In this document: positions 10,387-19,956 of the stretch, one piece after another | How positions within the stretch are numbered: the stretch's first letter is position 1 | Layout of the letters: each line of letters starts with the position of its first letter | Assembly (NCBI GenBank): GCA_027019325.1 | Contig: JALUWT010000111.1 | Span: 1-43,045, forward strand | Length of the DNA: 43,045 nucleotides | Origin: Sulfurimonas sp. | GTDB lineage: Bacteria; Campylobacterota; Campylobacteria; Campylobacterales; Sulfurimonadaceae | Direction of reading: 5' to 3' | The notes under the pieces: model-generated | Seen by the model: the letters and a program-made list of their open reading frames with translations, nothing else | Told to the model about the DNA's origin: nothing | Database searches by the model: none | Program-made: the position numbers and the translations under genes

Positions 10387-10392
10387 TATAAT
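10387..10392 (+). promoter_or_regulatory. Putative -10 box upstream of tatA
   Basis: GCTATAAT preceded by A/T tracts, 30 nt upstream of ATG. Confidence 0.5.
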
Positions 10393-10421
10393 ATCGCACT
10401 TAAATTATAAAAGGAATAACT

Positions 10422-10652
10422 ATGGGAATGCCTAGTGGAACAGAGTTACTACTCATTTTTGGAATCATCGTACTGCTTTTTGGTGCAAAAAAGATACCTG
10501 ACTTAGCAAAAGGTCTTGGAAAAGGGATCAAAAACTTCAAGCAAGAGATGAAAGAAATTGATGAGGTAGAAGTAGAAGCTCCTAAAAAAGTTGAAAAAAG
10601 TGAAGAGGTAACTTCAAGCGAAGAGACTCCAAAAACTACTACACAAGCGTAA
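10422..10652 (+). CDS. tatA: Sec-independent translocase subunit TatA
   Basis: [36 protein letters not shown]. Confidence 0.95.
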   Translation: MGMPSGTELLLIFGIIVLLFGAKKIPDLAKGLGKGIKNFKQEMKEIDEVEVEAPKKVEKSEEVTSSEETPKTTTQA

Positions 10653-10655
10653 GCC

Positions 10656-12251
10656 TTGAAACAAAGAGTATCAGCGCTTTTGCGTGAAAAACTTGGTCGT
10701 GAAGTTGTATTAGAAAAACCTCGAGACCGCTCTTTTGGGCATTTTGCTACTCCGATTGCTTTTTCTTTGGCAAAAGAGCTGAAGAAATCTCCTATGATTA
10801 TAGCAGATGAACTTGCTTCATCTTTTAGCGATTCAGATGAATTTTCAAGCGTTGAGGCTGTTAAGGGCTACCTTAATTTCCGTCTCAGTGAAGTATTTTT
10901 AACAGAGTATGCTTCATGGGCGCTTGAAAATCCGTCACAATTTGCAAAGCAAGAAAAAAATCAAAAGATACTTTTAGAATTTGTCAGTGCAAACCCTACA
11001 GGTCCACTGCATATTGGTCATGCAAGAGGTGCTGTTTATGGCGATACCCTCTACCGTTTAGCAAAGCATCTCGGTTATGACATTACTGCGGAATATTATA
11101 TTAATGATGCCGGAAATCAGATTGATCTGCTTGGACTTTCTATTCAACTCCATGGACGTGAAAATCTTTTGGATGAGACAGTTGAGTATCCTGAGTCGTA
11201 TTACCGTGGGGAGTATCTTGATGCGCTTTCACGAGATGCGATGGAGAAATTTGGTGCAGAGATATTTCATGATGAATCACGTCAGCGTGAGCTTGCAATG
11301 TGGGCAAAAGATGAAGTGATGCAAATCATTGCCAAAGATTTGGCAGATACGAACATCCATTTTGATACTTTTGTTTATGAATCAACGCTTTATGATGATT
11401 GGGACAGAGTCATGAAGAAGATGGGTGAGGGCATTTATGAAGATGACGGCAAAGTCTGGATAGCTTCCGAAGCAAAAGACGATGAGAAAGACAGAGTCGT
11501 CGTGCGTGAAGATGGTCGTCCTACTTATCTTGCCGGTGATATCGTCTACCATAATCAAAAATTTGAACGTGGATATGACCACTACATTAACATTTGGGGA
11601 GCTGACCATCATGGTTATATTCCTCGTGTAAAAGCAGCTGTTGAATATCTTGGATATGATTCAGACAAACTTGAAGTATTACTTTCTCAAATGGTAAGTC
11701 TTTTAAAAGACGGTGAACCATATAAAATGAGTAAACGCGCAGGTAATGTAATACTTATGAGTGATATAGTTGAAGAGATTGGCGCTGATGCATTGCGTTT
11801 TATTTTTGCAAGTAAAAAGAGCGATACTGCACTTGAATTTGATCTTGCAGAGTTTAAAAAGCAAGACAGTTCCAACCCGATTTTTTATATTCAATACGCT
11901 CATGCGAGAATTAAAACACTGCTTGGTAAAAGTGAGCTAAGTGAAGCAGAGATTTTAGCTGCAGAGCTTACAGGTTTAGACAAACAAGCTGACTCACTCC
12001 TTTTTGATACGCTTTTACTCCCTGAAGTGGTTGAAGATGCTTTTAATACGCGTCAGGTGCAAAAACTGACAGATTATCTCAAATCTCTTGCAGCATCTCT
12101 GCATAAGTTCTATTATGATGTGCGTATGATTGGCACAGAAGATGAAGCAAAACTACTAAAACTGATGCTCGTTGTAGCACTCAGCATCAAAACCGGATTT
12201 TCATTAATGGGTATCGAAGCAAAAGATAAAATGGTAAAAGAAGAGGAGTAA
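10656..12251 (+). CDS. argS: Arginyl-tRNA synthetase (TTG start)
   Basis: SANPTGPLHIGHARGAVYGD (HIGH) and KMSKRAGN (KMSK-type) motifs. Confidence 0.97.
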   Translation: MKQRVSALLREKLGREVVLEKPRDRSFGHFATPIAFSLAKELKKSPMIIADELASSFSDSDEFSSVEAVKGYLNFRLSEVFLTEYASWALENPSQFAKQEKNQKILLEFVSANPTGPLHIGHARGAVYGDTLYRLAKHLGYDITAEYYINDAGNQIDLLGLSIQLHGRENLLDETVEYPESYYRGEYLDALSRDAMEKFGAEIFHDESRQRELAMWAKDEVMQIIAKDLADTNIHFDTFVYESTLYDDWDRVMKKMGEGIYEDDGKVWIASEAKDDEKDRVVVREDGRPTYLAGDIVYHNQKFERGYDHYINIWGADHHGYIPRVKAAVEYLGYDSDKLEVLLSQMVSLLKDGEPYKMSKRAGNVILMSDIVEEIGADALRFIFASKKSDTALEFDLAEFKKQDSSNPIFYIQYAHARIKTLLGKSELSEAEILAAELTGLDKQADSLLFDTLLLPEVVEDAFNTRQVQKLTDYLKSLAASLHKFYYDVRMIGTEDEAKLLKLMLVVALSIKTGFSLMGIEAKDKMVKEEE

Positions 12252-12264
12252 AACTCTCTTCTTT

Positions 12265-12957
12265 CTATTTCAAAAGTTTTGAATCTTTTAAAACCGGATA
12301 CTCTTTTTTTATCTCCCCCGCATACTTCTTAGGAATTTGAATCAAAATCGGATTTTTCTTTTTATCTAACCACGTTACAATTTTTCGTAAATCACTCTCT
12401 TTCATAGAGGTACATCCGACTGTTGGGCTGTTGGGTGCCTTTTGAATGTGCATAAAGATGCAAGAGCCGCTCTGCGGCTTTGCGTGAGGATTGTGTGCGA
12501 CGACGATGCCAATTTTGTATTGATCGTCTTTACGGCGCATATGCTCAAAACTCTTTTCATCACCGTGTGCCTGAATGATTTGGTTGTAAAAAGGGGAACT
12601 GCTCTCATCGACGCAGATTGTCTCTTTTGCAGCATAGAGATAGGGAAGTTTTGTGTTTGTTTTGTGCGCATAACCAAAAGCATCTGTGAGTTTGAAAATT
12701 CCTGCGGGTGCTTTTTTGTCGCCTTCTTCTTTTAGTGGCTCATCAGCTGCGTGAGGAATCTTTTTTATGCCGATTCCCCAGCCCAATCCATTTTTCCCAA
12801 GATTCACGTCAATATCTTTACAGAGCACTTTTGACCCCTCATAACACTCCAATTTTGCGTGAGAACTGTTAAAATCATCTGCGACAACTAAAACGATTTG
12901 CTGGGATGCAAACAACAATGTGGAAAAACTTACTGTAATTAAGAAACTTTTTATCAT
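12265..12957 (-). CDS. L,D-transpeptidase family protein (YkuD), secreted
   Basis: Catalytic motif IQKAPNSPTVGCTSMKESDL and signal peptide MIKSFLITVSFSTLLFA; start placed at internal Met because the longer ORF overlaps the divergent gene. Confidence 0.85.
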   Translation of the reverse strand: MIKSFLITVSFSTLLFASQQIVLVVADDFNSSHAKLECYEGSKVLCKDIDVNLGKNGLGWGIGIKKIPHAADEPLKEEGDKKAPAGIFKLTDAFGYAHKTNTKLPYLYAAKETICVDESSSPFYNQIIQAHGDEKSFEHMRRKDDQYKIGIVVAHNPHAKPQSGSCIFMHIQKAPNSPTVGCTSMKESDLRKIVTWLDKKKNPILIQIPKKYAGEIKKEYPVLKDSKLLK

Positions 12958-13021
12958 AAAGTATGGTACTATTACTATTATATGACTGACCTTAGATAAT
13001 TGGGCAAAAAGGCAAAATATT

Positions 13022-13645
13022 ATGAGTATTAAAATAAGACAGGCAAAGGTTGAAGATGCGCCTTTTTTAGCACAAATGATGCTGCAGAGTTCTCGAGCTG
13101 ACAAAAAGGGTGGACTTTTTGATCTGATTTTTGAAACGAATGATGACAAAGAACTTTTAGAAAAACTTGAAAAGCTTGCACAAACAGAAGCAAAAAGTCA
13201 CTGTAACTATAGAAATTTTTTAATTGCTGAGATTGATAATCAAAGCGTAGGAACACTCTGTTCTTATGAACCGCGTAAAGCTACTAAAGAGGTTTTTGTC
13301 AAAGCATTAGAAGAGGTAGGCTGTTCCAACGATATTGCAAATACGCTTGAAGTACTCTACTCTTGCAAATTAGATGTAAGCAGAACGGCACTTATGTTTG
13401 ACTTTATGGAAGAGCTTGATGGCTTCATTGATGTAGGTATTTTAAAAGCTTTGATGCAGAAGTCACTTTTAACAGCACGCCTTAGAGGTTACAGTATTGC
13501 ACAGACAATCATCGAAATAGGCTCACTTGAATCAGAACTTCTCTATAAAAAACTTGGATTTTCAGTTATTGATGAAACAGAGTGTGAATCGTATAAAGAG
13601 ACCTTTGGAAGAAATGGACTCAAACTCCTCTCTATTACATTTTAG
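13022..13645 (+). CDS. GNAT-family N-acetyltransferase-like protein
   Basis: N-terminal IKIRQAKVEDAPFLAQMM and C-terminal LYKKLGFSVIDE resemble the GNAT fold. Confidence 0.7.
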   Translation: MSIKIRQAKVEDAPFLAQMMLQSSRADKKGGLFDLIFETNDDKELLEKLEKLAQTEAKSHCNYRNFLIAEIDNQSVGTLCSYEPRKATKEVFVKALEEVGCSNDIANTLEVLYSCKLDVSRTALMFDFMEELDGFIDVGILKALMQKSLLTARLRGYSIAQTIIEIGSLESELLYKKLGFSVIDETECESYKETFGRNGLKLLSITF

Positions 13646-13690
13646 GATGGCAGTATAGAACTCTCTGCACTTTCTCTTCTTCCATCACTT

Positions 13691-15034
13691 ATGGCAATTG
13701 CCCTTGCGCTATACTCACGTAATGTACTGCTTTCTTTGTTTGGTGGTATCGTTCTGGGTGTTTTTATCCTCCATGATTTTTCTTTTTTCCAGAGTGTAGA
13801 TGAGACATTTGCACTCTTTCTCTCTCTTTTGAGTGAAGGCTGGATACTCAAAACCTTGGCGTTTGCTATTTTAGTCGGCAGTGTGATGGAGCTCTTAGAA
13901 AAAAGCGGCGGCATTAACGGATTTGTTGCTTTTATGACAGAAAAATCAAAACTTGTAAAATCACAGCGTTCGGCACTTATGGTCAGTTATATTATCGGTA
14001 TCATCATTTTCATAGAGTCTTCCATTACCTCTCTCATCGCCGGTGCGGTCGGACGTCCACTTTGTGACAGAGAAGGGGTGGCGCATGCAAAGCTTGCTTT
14101 TGTCTGTGACTCTACCTCTGCACCTATTAGTTCTCTGCTTGTTCTTAACGGCTGGGGAGCATTGTTGCTCGGATTAATCGCGACACAGATTGACAGCGGC
14201 ATCATCAGTGGAGACAGTGTCAGTTGGCTTCTTGAGAGTGTTGTTTTTAATTTCTACTCTATGAGTGCCTTAATTGTAACTTTTTTGGCTGTTTGGTTTA
14301 ACATAGAGATAGGCCCTATGAAAAGAGCAACACTTCCAAAAGTACATGCACAGCTGCATTTCGCACATAAAGCTCCTATGAGTTATATGATAGCACCCAT
14401 TGTTGTTATGATAAGTTCTGTTTTTATTTTTTTGACCATTACAGGTGCCGGAAATATGCTCAAAGGAAGCGGCTCAAGTTCCATCTTTTACACGATGCTG
14501 ACAACCCTTGGCTTTATGTATCTGCTCTATGTCATGAGAGGCAAGATGAGCAGTAAAAGCTATATGCTATCAGCATTAAGAGGAGCAAAAAAGCTCTTCG
14601 GCATTGCAATGATTTTGCTTTTTGCTTTTGCGATTGGCAAGGTGACGAGTGATTTAAAAACGGGGCTCTATCTCGCTTCTCTTGCAAATGAGAGTCTCAG
14701 CCCCTATCTTTTGGCGGGAGTGATATTTTTGCTGAGTTCTGTTATTTCATTCTCTACAGGGACAAGCTGGGGGACTTTTTCTATTATGCTACCTGTTGCG
14801 GTACCTATGGCTGTTGGACTTGATGCCGATGTAGCCTTGGCAATGGGTGCTGTTATAAGCGGAGGCGTATTTGGAGACCACTGCTCACCGATTTCAGATA
14901 CCACCATCATCTCTTCGCTGGCATCTGATTGTGAGGTCATAGAGCATGTCAAAACACAGCTTCCTTATGCACTTATCAGTGGAGCTGTTGCTCTGACCTT
15001 ATTTGTAGTTTTCAGTTTCCTAGGTAGTAGTTGA
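13691..15034 (+). CDS. NhaC-type Na+/H+ antiporter
   Basis: Polytopic; ISFSTGTSWGTFSIMLPVAVPMA and GGVFGDHCSPISDTTIISSLASDCEVIEHVKTQLPYAL. Confidence 0.88.
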   Translation: MAIALALYSRNVLLSLFGGIVLGVFILHDFSFFQSVDETFALFLSLLSEGWILKTLAFAILVGSVMELLEKSGGINGFVAFMTEKSKLVKSQRSALMVSYIIGIIIFIESSITSLIAGAVGRPLCDREGVAHAKLAFVCDSTSAPISSLLVLNGWGALLLGLIATQIDSGIISGDSVSWLLESVVFNFYSMSALIVTFLAVWFNIEIGPMKRATLPKVHAQLHFAHKAPMSYMIAPIVVMISSVFIFLTITGAGNMLKGSGSSSIFYTMLTTLGFMYLLYVMRGKMSSKSYMLSALRGAKKLFGIAMILLFAFAIGKVTSDLKTGLYLASLANESLSPYLLAGVIFLLSSVISFSTGTSWGTFSIMLPVAVPMAVGLDADVALAMGAVISGGVFGDHCSPISDTTIISSLASDCEVIEHVKTQLPYALISGAVALTLFVVFSFLGSS

Positions 15035-15752
15035 TAGAGTAACGCATATCATCATCGAGGTTTTCCATATTTTTAAGCATCCATCGCAGATAGCCGGCAT
15101 CTTCACGCGCTACCTCTTCTAAAGTTTTCCCCTTGTGTTTTCCAAAACGAAATGTTTTGACCAAAATTGGTGTATTTGTCAGATCTACCATTTTTTCAAC
15201 CGGATTTTCTTCTGGAAATTGTTCTTGGACTGCTTTTCGAAGTTTTGATAAAAAGAGTTTGAGAACCAAAACATCACCGATGGCATCATGGGCTTTGACC
15301 TCTATGCCAAGGGCATCTGCCTCTTTTTGCTCCTCTTTGTAGAGATCCATTTTATAGCGAAAATACTGCAAGCGATGTGCATCTTCATCAGGCATGATGT
15401 GTTTGGCGACTCTGAGCGTGTCAATGACTTTCATTTGTACATTAAAACCCTCTTTTTCAAGCATTTTCAGATCAAAAGGGGCATTGTGGATTATCATATA
15501 GTTCTGGGGAGTATTGAGCTCAAGCAGACGTTTGTATGCCGGTAAATCAGTACATTTTTCTTTGCCTTCTATCATCTCAGGTGTGATGCCATGCACCTCC
15601 ATCGCTGCGAAGTGAATGGGTACATCAGTAGAACAAAACTCATTATATACTTCTATCTCTTTGCCCCCTAAAACCACATAGCCGAGCTGAATGATTCTGT
15701 CTGTCTCATCTGTTCCTGTTGTCTCTGTATCTAAAATTATATATTTAGCCAT
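15012..15752 (-). CDS. DEDDh 3'-5' exonuclease with C-terminal exonuclease X-like extension
   Basis: ILDTETTGTDETDRIIQLGYVVL, HNAPFDLKML, HDAIGDVLVL; C-terminal FGKHKGKTLEEVAREDAGYLRWML. Confidence 0.85.
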   Translation of the reverse strand: MAKYIILDTETTGTDETDRIIQLGYVVLGGKEIEVYNEFCSTDVPIHFAAMEVHGITPEMIEGKEKCTDLPAYKRLLELNTPQNYMIIHNAPFDLKMLEKEGFNVQMKVIDTLRVAKHIMPDEDAHRLQYFRYKMDLYKEEQKEADALGIEVKAHDAIGDVLVLKLFLSKLRKAVQEQFPEENPVEKMVDLTNTPILVKTFRFGKHKGKTLEEVAREDAGYLRWMLKNMENLDDDMRYSINYYLGN

Positions 15753-15761
15753 CTCTGCTGT

Positions 15762-17063
15762 TTACCTTCTTTTGCTTTTAAAATTGACATCAAAACTACG
15801 CTGAGAGTTTGCCTTGACTTTGAGCGTAAATGTAACTAAATTTCCCTTAGTATAAACATATTTGAGTTTTGAATCTATGTAAGAGCCACTTTTTTTGTTA
15901 AATGGAATCTTCAGTGTAATGGTTTTGTCTTCATTAGAGTTATTAGAAATTTTGTACTCTATGCGTACATCAAACTGTGTGTTAGTGTCCTTGCGTGAGA
16001 GCATTTTTTGTGTTACTTTGGTGTCAAAGTCTTTGCCGACTCTGAGTGTTACCGGAGTGTTTTTTGGCGTATTTGCGATGTTGTCTTCGCCTAAAAGCAG
16101 TTTTTCCTCTGCATCTTTTGCGTAGATACGAACAAGACCTGTTGGGAGTTCTCTTTGCAGATCTTTTAACTGTACTTCGCGTGTAACACCGCTTGAACGC
16201 TCACCCATAAGATAAAGAGGATTGTTCATGGTCGCGATGTAACTGTTTTGAATTGCCACATCACTTTGTTTGAAAAGTTTTACTCTTGTTTTTTCAAAGG
16301 CATTGAGATCCATTCTACGTGGCAGGGCGTAGTGATGGTATCCGGCTATAGATTTGTGTGCAATGTTCTCTTTATCAGAAGCGAGCATGCGACTTCTGTA
16401 GGCAACAGCTTGTACGTGATTGTAGGCTCTGTTTATATCTCCAGCAATGAGATTGACAGTGGCATTTTTAAAATCTTTTCCTGAGTTGTTGACAATGTCT
16501 ACCCATGCGGTAATATCTGCTTTATCTTTGTGCAAATTGAGAACATAGTCACTTGAAAAAGTGATATTGCGGGCAAGATAGCTGATATCGACATTTGTCT
16601 TAAGTGTTTTTGCACTTTTTATCTCAAATGCAAGAGTGTTATCTGCTTGCAAATTTTTTGGAAGATAAGGGAAAATCATCTCCGCTGTCTGCACAGTCTC
16701 TATTGTACCGGCACTGTTTTTGACAATGGCATGGTGACCACTCAGTGCTAAAAGTGTGACTTTGGAACCATGAGAAATCGCAACTTTTTTGCCTATGAAT
16801 TTTTTTGCCAAATCATGCTGGGTAAGGTTTTTACGTCTGTAAACCTGTGAATAGAGCGTAACAGCTTCCGGTAATTCAATATCTACGGAGTTGTTGATGA
16901 GTGTGTTTGGTATATCATCATATTCTAATTCTCTGTCTGTTTTTTTGATTTCAAATTCTTGAGACTCTTGAACGAGGGCAATATCTGAATTATAAATTGT
17001 AAGTGTTGTTGCGAAAATTGTCTGCGTGAGAACAAAGCTTGAAAGTAAAATGATTCTTTTCAT
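15762..17063 (-). CDS. DUF4139-type secreted protein
   Basis: Signal peptide MKRIILLSSFVLTQTIFA; TLTIYNSDIALVQESQEFEI and later segments resemble DUF4139; AAGGA RBS. Confidence 0.75.
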   Translation of the reverse strand: MKRIILLSSFVLTQTIFATTLTIYNSDIALVQESQEFEIKKTDRELEYDDIPNTLINNSVDIELPEAVTLYSQVYRRKNLTQHDLAKKFIGKKVAISHGSKVTLLALSGHHAIVKNSAGTIETVQTAEMIFPYLPKNLQADNTLAFEIKSAKTLKTNVDISYLARNITFSSDYVLNLHKDKADITAWVDIVNNSGKDFKNATVNLIAGDINRAYNHVQAVAYRSRMLASDKENIAHKSIAGYHHYALPRRMDLNAFEKTRVKLFKQSDVAIQNSYIATMNNPLYLMGERSSGVTREVQLKDLQRELPTGLVRIYAKDAEEKLLLGEDNIANTPKNTPVTLRVGKDFDTKVTQKMLSRKDTNTQFDVRIEYKISNNSNEDKTITLKIPFNKKSGSYIDSKLKYVYTKGNLVTFTLKVKANSQRSFDVNFKSKRR

Positions 17064-17123
17064 AAAGTTCCTTTTTGATATAAAGTATGATACACTTGTA
17101 AAAAAAATAAAAGGCAACAAGTT

Positions 17124-18251
17124 TTGATTACGACTCCTTTTGCTTATCTATTCATCATCGCGCTTAGTGTTACCTTTTTTCATCTTCTTGTCACACGAAC
17201 AAAGATACGCATCTTTGAATTTCTGCCTGCTGTGGTTATGATTTATGCTTTTATGATGCTGCTTGCCTCTTTAGGTACGTTCAGTTACAATGCAGCTATC
17301 AATAATGTCTACACACTGACAAAGACAAACCTTCTGCCTGCAATGCTCTTTTTAATGCTTCTGCAGATTGATTTCAGGCACTTTCTTAAACTCGGTAAAA
17401 AACTTCTTGTTGCGTACATCTTGGCAGTGAGTTCCATCGCTTTTGCATTTATAGCTGTCGCTGCACTGTTTCATTTCCCTCATGAAATGGCAGCTGCTTT
17501 TGGTGCATTGGCAGGCAGTTGGATGGGCGGAACGGCAAATATGGTGGCAGTGGGCTCTGCTCTTGGTGTGAATGAAGATGCCTTTGCCTATGCACTTGTC
17601 GTAGACAGTGTGAACTATACACTCTGGGTGATGCTGCTTCTTTTTCTCGTTCCATTTGCAAAATTTTTCAATCGTTTTACAAAAAGTGAAGCCAATCTTG
17701 CCTATCTGAGTGAAATAGGATGCGCCTGTGCAATGGGTGCAAAAAGATACTGGCTGCTCATCGTTTTAGCACTTTTTGCCTCTTTGGCTGCACAAATGCT
17801 GGCAAACCATTTTGTCATCCTCAACAAAACGACAAGCATTGTCATCATCGCCACGCTTTTAGGCGTACTTGGCTCGTTTACACGGCTGCGTGAGCTCAAC
17901 GGCTCCAGTGAAGTGGCAACGACAATGCTCTACATCCTCATTGCACTCATTGGTTCAAAAGCGGTGATTGCAAACTTTAGTGGTCTTGGTGTTTATGTTG
18001 TAGCAGGTTTTGTTATTTTACTTATTCACGCACTGTTGATGGTGCTTGGCGCCAAACTTTTTAAGCTTGACCTTTTTAGCATTGCTGTTGCATCATTGGC
18101 AAACATCGGCGGTGTGGCATCCGCGCCAATTTTAGCGGCAACCTACAACAAAAATCTTGTAAGTGTCGGTGTACTTATGGCCATTATGGGCTATTTGATT
18201 GGTACGTTCGGTGGACTTTTTGTCGGAACGCTCTTACTACGCCTCTCTTAA
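17124..18251 (+). CDS. DUF819-family membrane protein
   Basis: Polytopic; AAAFGALAGSWMGGTANMVAVGSALGV and ASLANIGGVASAPILAATYNKNLVSVGVLMAIMGYLIGTFGG. Confidence 0.85.
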   Translation: MITTPFAYLFIIALSVTFFHLLVTRTKIRIFEFLPAVVMIYAFMMLLASLGTFSYNAAINNVYTLTKTNLLPAMLFLMLLQIDFRHFLKLGKKLLVAYILAVSSIAFAFIAVAALFHFPHEMAAAFGALAGSWMGGTANMVAVGSALGVNEDAFAYALVVDSVNYTLWVMLLLFLVPFAKFFNRFTKSEANLAYLSEIGCACAMGAKRYWLLIVLALFASLAAQMLANHFVILNKTTSIVIIATLLGVLGSFTRLRELNGSSEVATTMLYILIALIGSKAVIANFSGLGVYVVAGFVILLIHALLMVLGAKLFKLDLFSIAVASLANIGGVASAPILAATYNKNLVSVGVLMAIMGYLIGTFGGLFVGTLLLRLS

Positions 18252-19493
18252 ATTCTCTTGTACGCAGTTGCGTCCGGAATCTTTGGCCCGATACATAGCA
18301 ATGTCTGCAGCTTTTATTAACGCTTCATAGGAGTTGTGCTTTTCATTGAGTTCGGCGACACCGATGCTTACTGTTATACTAAAGAGAGCCTGCGTATCAC
18401 TCTGAAATTTCAAAGCTGCGATTGTTTTGATTAGCCGTACGGCAAAATCATGCGCATGCGAAAGGGACGTTTCAGGTAAGACAATAACAAACTCTTCGCC
18501 TCCATATCTGCCTGAGTAGTCGATCTCACGCAGACTATTTTTTAAAAGAGCGGCAAGTTCTTTGATGACTCTGTCTCCCATCTGATGTCCATAGGTATCG
18601 TTGATTTGCTTAAAGTAATCAATGTCAAGCATGCAAACAGATAAGGGTGTATGATATCTCTGCGCTCTATGGATATCGCGCTTGAGCAACTCATCGAGTA
18701 TCCGTCTGTTGTAGAGAGTGGTTAGAGAATCATGGCGGGAAAGATATCGGAGCTTGAACTCCAGTTCTTTTCTGTCTGTGATGTTGCGTGAGAGTATCAT
18801 CACCGTCGGTTCTGCTTCGTTGTTGTGTTTTAAACTTGCAGAGAGCTCAAACCAGAGCTTGTCTTGGGGTGTCTGTATCTCTATCTGCTCTCCTGAAGAA
18901 CTACCTTCTTGGAGTGTGTGATTGATGGTATCCATTACTGTTTGTGCAGCAGCCAAAGGAAGTATTTCTGTCACACTGTTGCCTAAAAGCTGTTCTTTAT
19001 TTGCAGCGAGTTCTTGAGGATTGTGTGCCCACACATTGATATAGATTCCATCTCGGCTAAGTTCAAACATTAAATCAGGTATGGCTGTAAGTATGGCATC
19101 TTGTGCATGAATGGTCTCTTCAAGTTGTTGACGTGTCTCTTTGAGTTGTGTCGTATCTAATACAGAAACAAAACTTTTTCCCGACTCTTTAAAGTATGTA
19201 ACACTTGCAAGTACATGAAGATATCCATTTTTTGTTTTGAGCCTGATATCGTAATTTTGAGGGAGGTCTTTTGCACCTTGTATGCGTCTGAGATGGTTTT
19301 CTTGCAGTATATTGCAGTCATCTGCATCATAAATCCACTCTAAAAAGGGTGTGCCAACAAACTCATTCTCTTTTAGCTCTAAAAGTTGCAGTAATTTTTT
19401 GTTTGCCATACAAAGCGTTCCATCACGCTCTATGGCAGCAATCCCTATATTTATATTAGAAAAGAGCGTGTTATAATCAATTGACGTCAGCAT
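18237..19493 (-). CDS. PAS-PAS-GGDEF diguanylate cyclase
   Basis: Two PAS-like regions; DSLTTLYNRRILDELL, GRYGGEEFVIVLPET. Confidence 0.9.
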   Translation of the reverse strand: MLTSIDYNTLFSNINIGIAAIERDGTLCMANKKLLQLLELKENEFVGTPFLEWIYDADDCNILQENHLRRIQGAKDLPQNYDIRLKTKNGYLHVLASVTYFKESGKSFVSVLDTTQLKETRQQLEETIHAQDAILTAIPDLMFELSRDGIYINVWAHNPQELAANKEQLLGNSVTEILPLAAAQTVMDTINHTLQEGSSSGEQIEIQTPQDKLWFELSASLKHNNEAEPTVMILSRNITDRKELEFKLRYLSRHDSLTTLYNRRILDELLKRDIHRAQRYHTPLSVCMLDIDYFKQINDTYGHQMGDRVIKELAALLKNSLREIDYSGRYGGEEFVIVLPETSLSHAHDFAVRLIKTIAALKFQSDTQALFSITVSIGVAELNEKHNSYEALIKAADIAMYRAKDSGRNCVQENLREA

Positions 19494-19572
19494 AAAACAC
19501 CTCCCACTTATTAATATCATAGAATAATTTACATATAATAAAGCTTATGATTTTTATCCAGAGGATGATTTT

Positions 19573-19956
19573 TTGATTGTATATAGCTATATATTCCTTT
19601 ATATACTGCTTGAATTGTATGAAGTACAGTGGCAGAAAGCCGAGACGATTATAGGAATGCTTGCGCGTATGTATCAGCAGTATCATAAAAGTATCTTTTT
19701 GTTTTTGATTATGCATCCGACCTTTTATTTTGCTGTCTGGTTTGTGTTTGAAACTAATTATAATCCTTATGCTGTGACACTTTTACTTTTTAAATCAGCT
19801 GATATTATTACCAAGATTCTGCTCATTAAAAAAGTTTTCATTGACAAAGAGTTAAGTGAGGAGTTTAGTGTCTCACTTTTTACGCCTATTGGTCCCTATA
19901 TGCCCTATGTTGGTATACTTCTGTACCCATTTTTTATCTATATGGCACTTTCATGA
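19573..19956 (+). CDS. Small membrane protein of unknown function
   Basis: Hydrophobic 127 aa ORF; TTG start with AGAGGATGA RBS; stop overlaps the next ATG (ATGA). Confidence 0.65.
   Translation: MIVYSYIFLYILLELYEVQWQKAETIIGMLARMYQQYHKSIFLFLIMHPTFYFAVWFVFETNYNPYAVTLLLFKSADIITKILLIKKVFIDKELSEEFSVSLFTPIGPYMPYVGILLYPFFIYMALS

Noticed and set aside
12958-13149. N-terminal extension of the L,D-transpeptidase ORF
   Set aside because: It overlaps the divergent acetyltransferase; the internal Met at 12957 begins a good signal peptide, so the extension is probably not translated.
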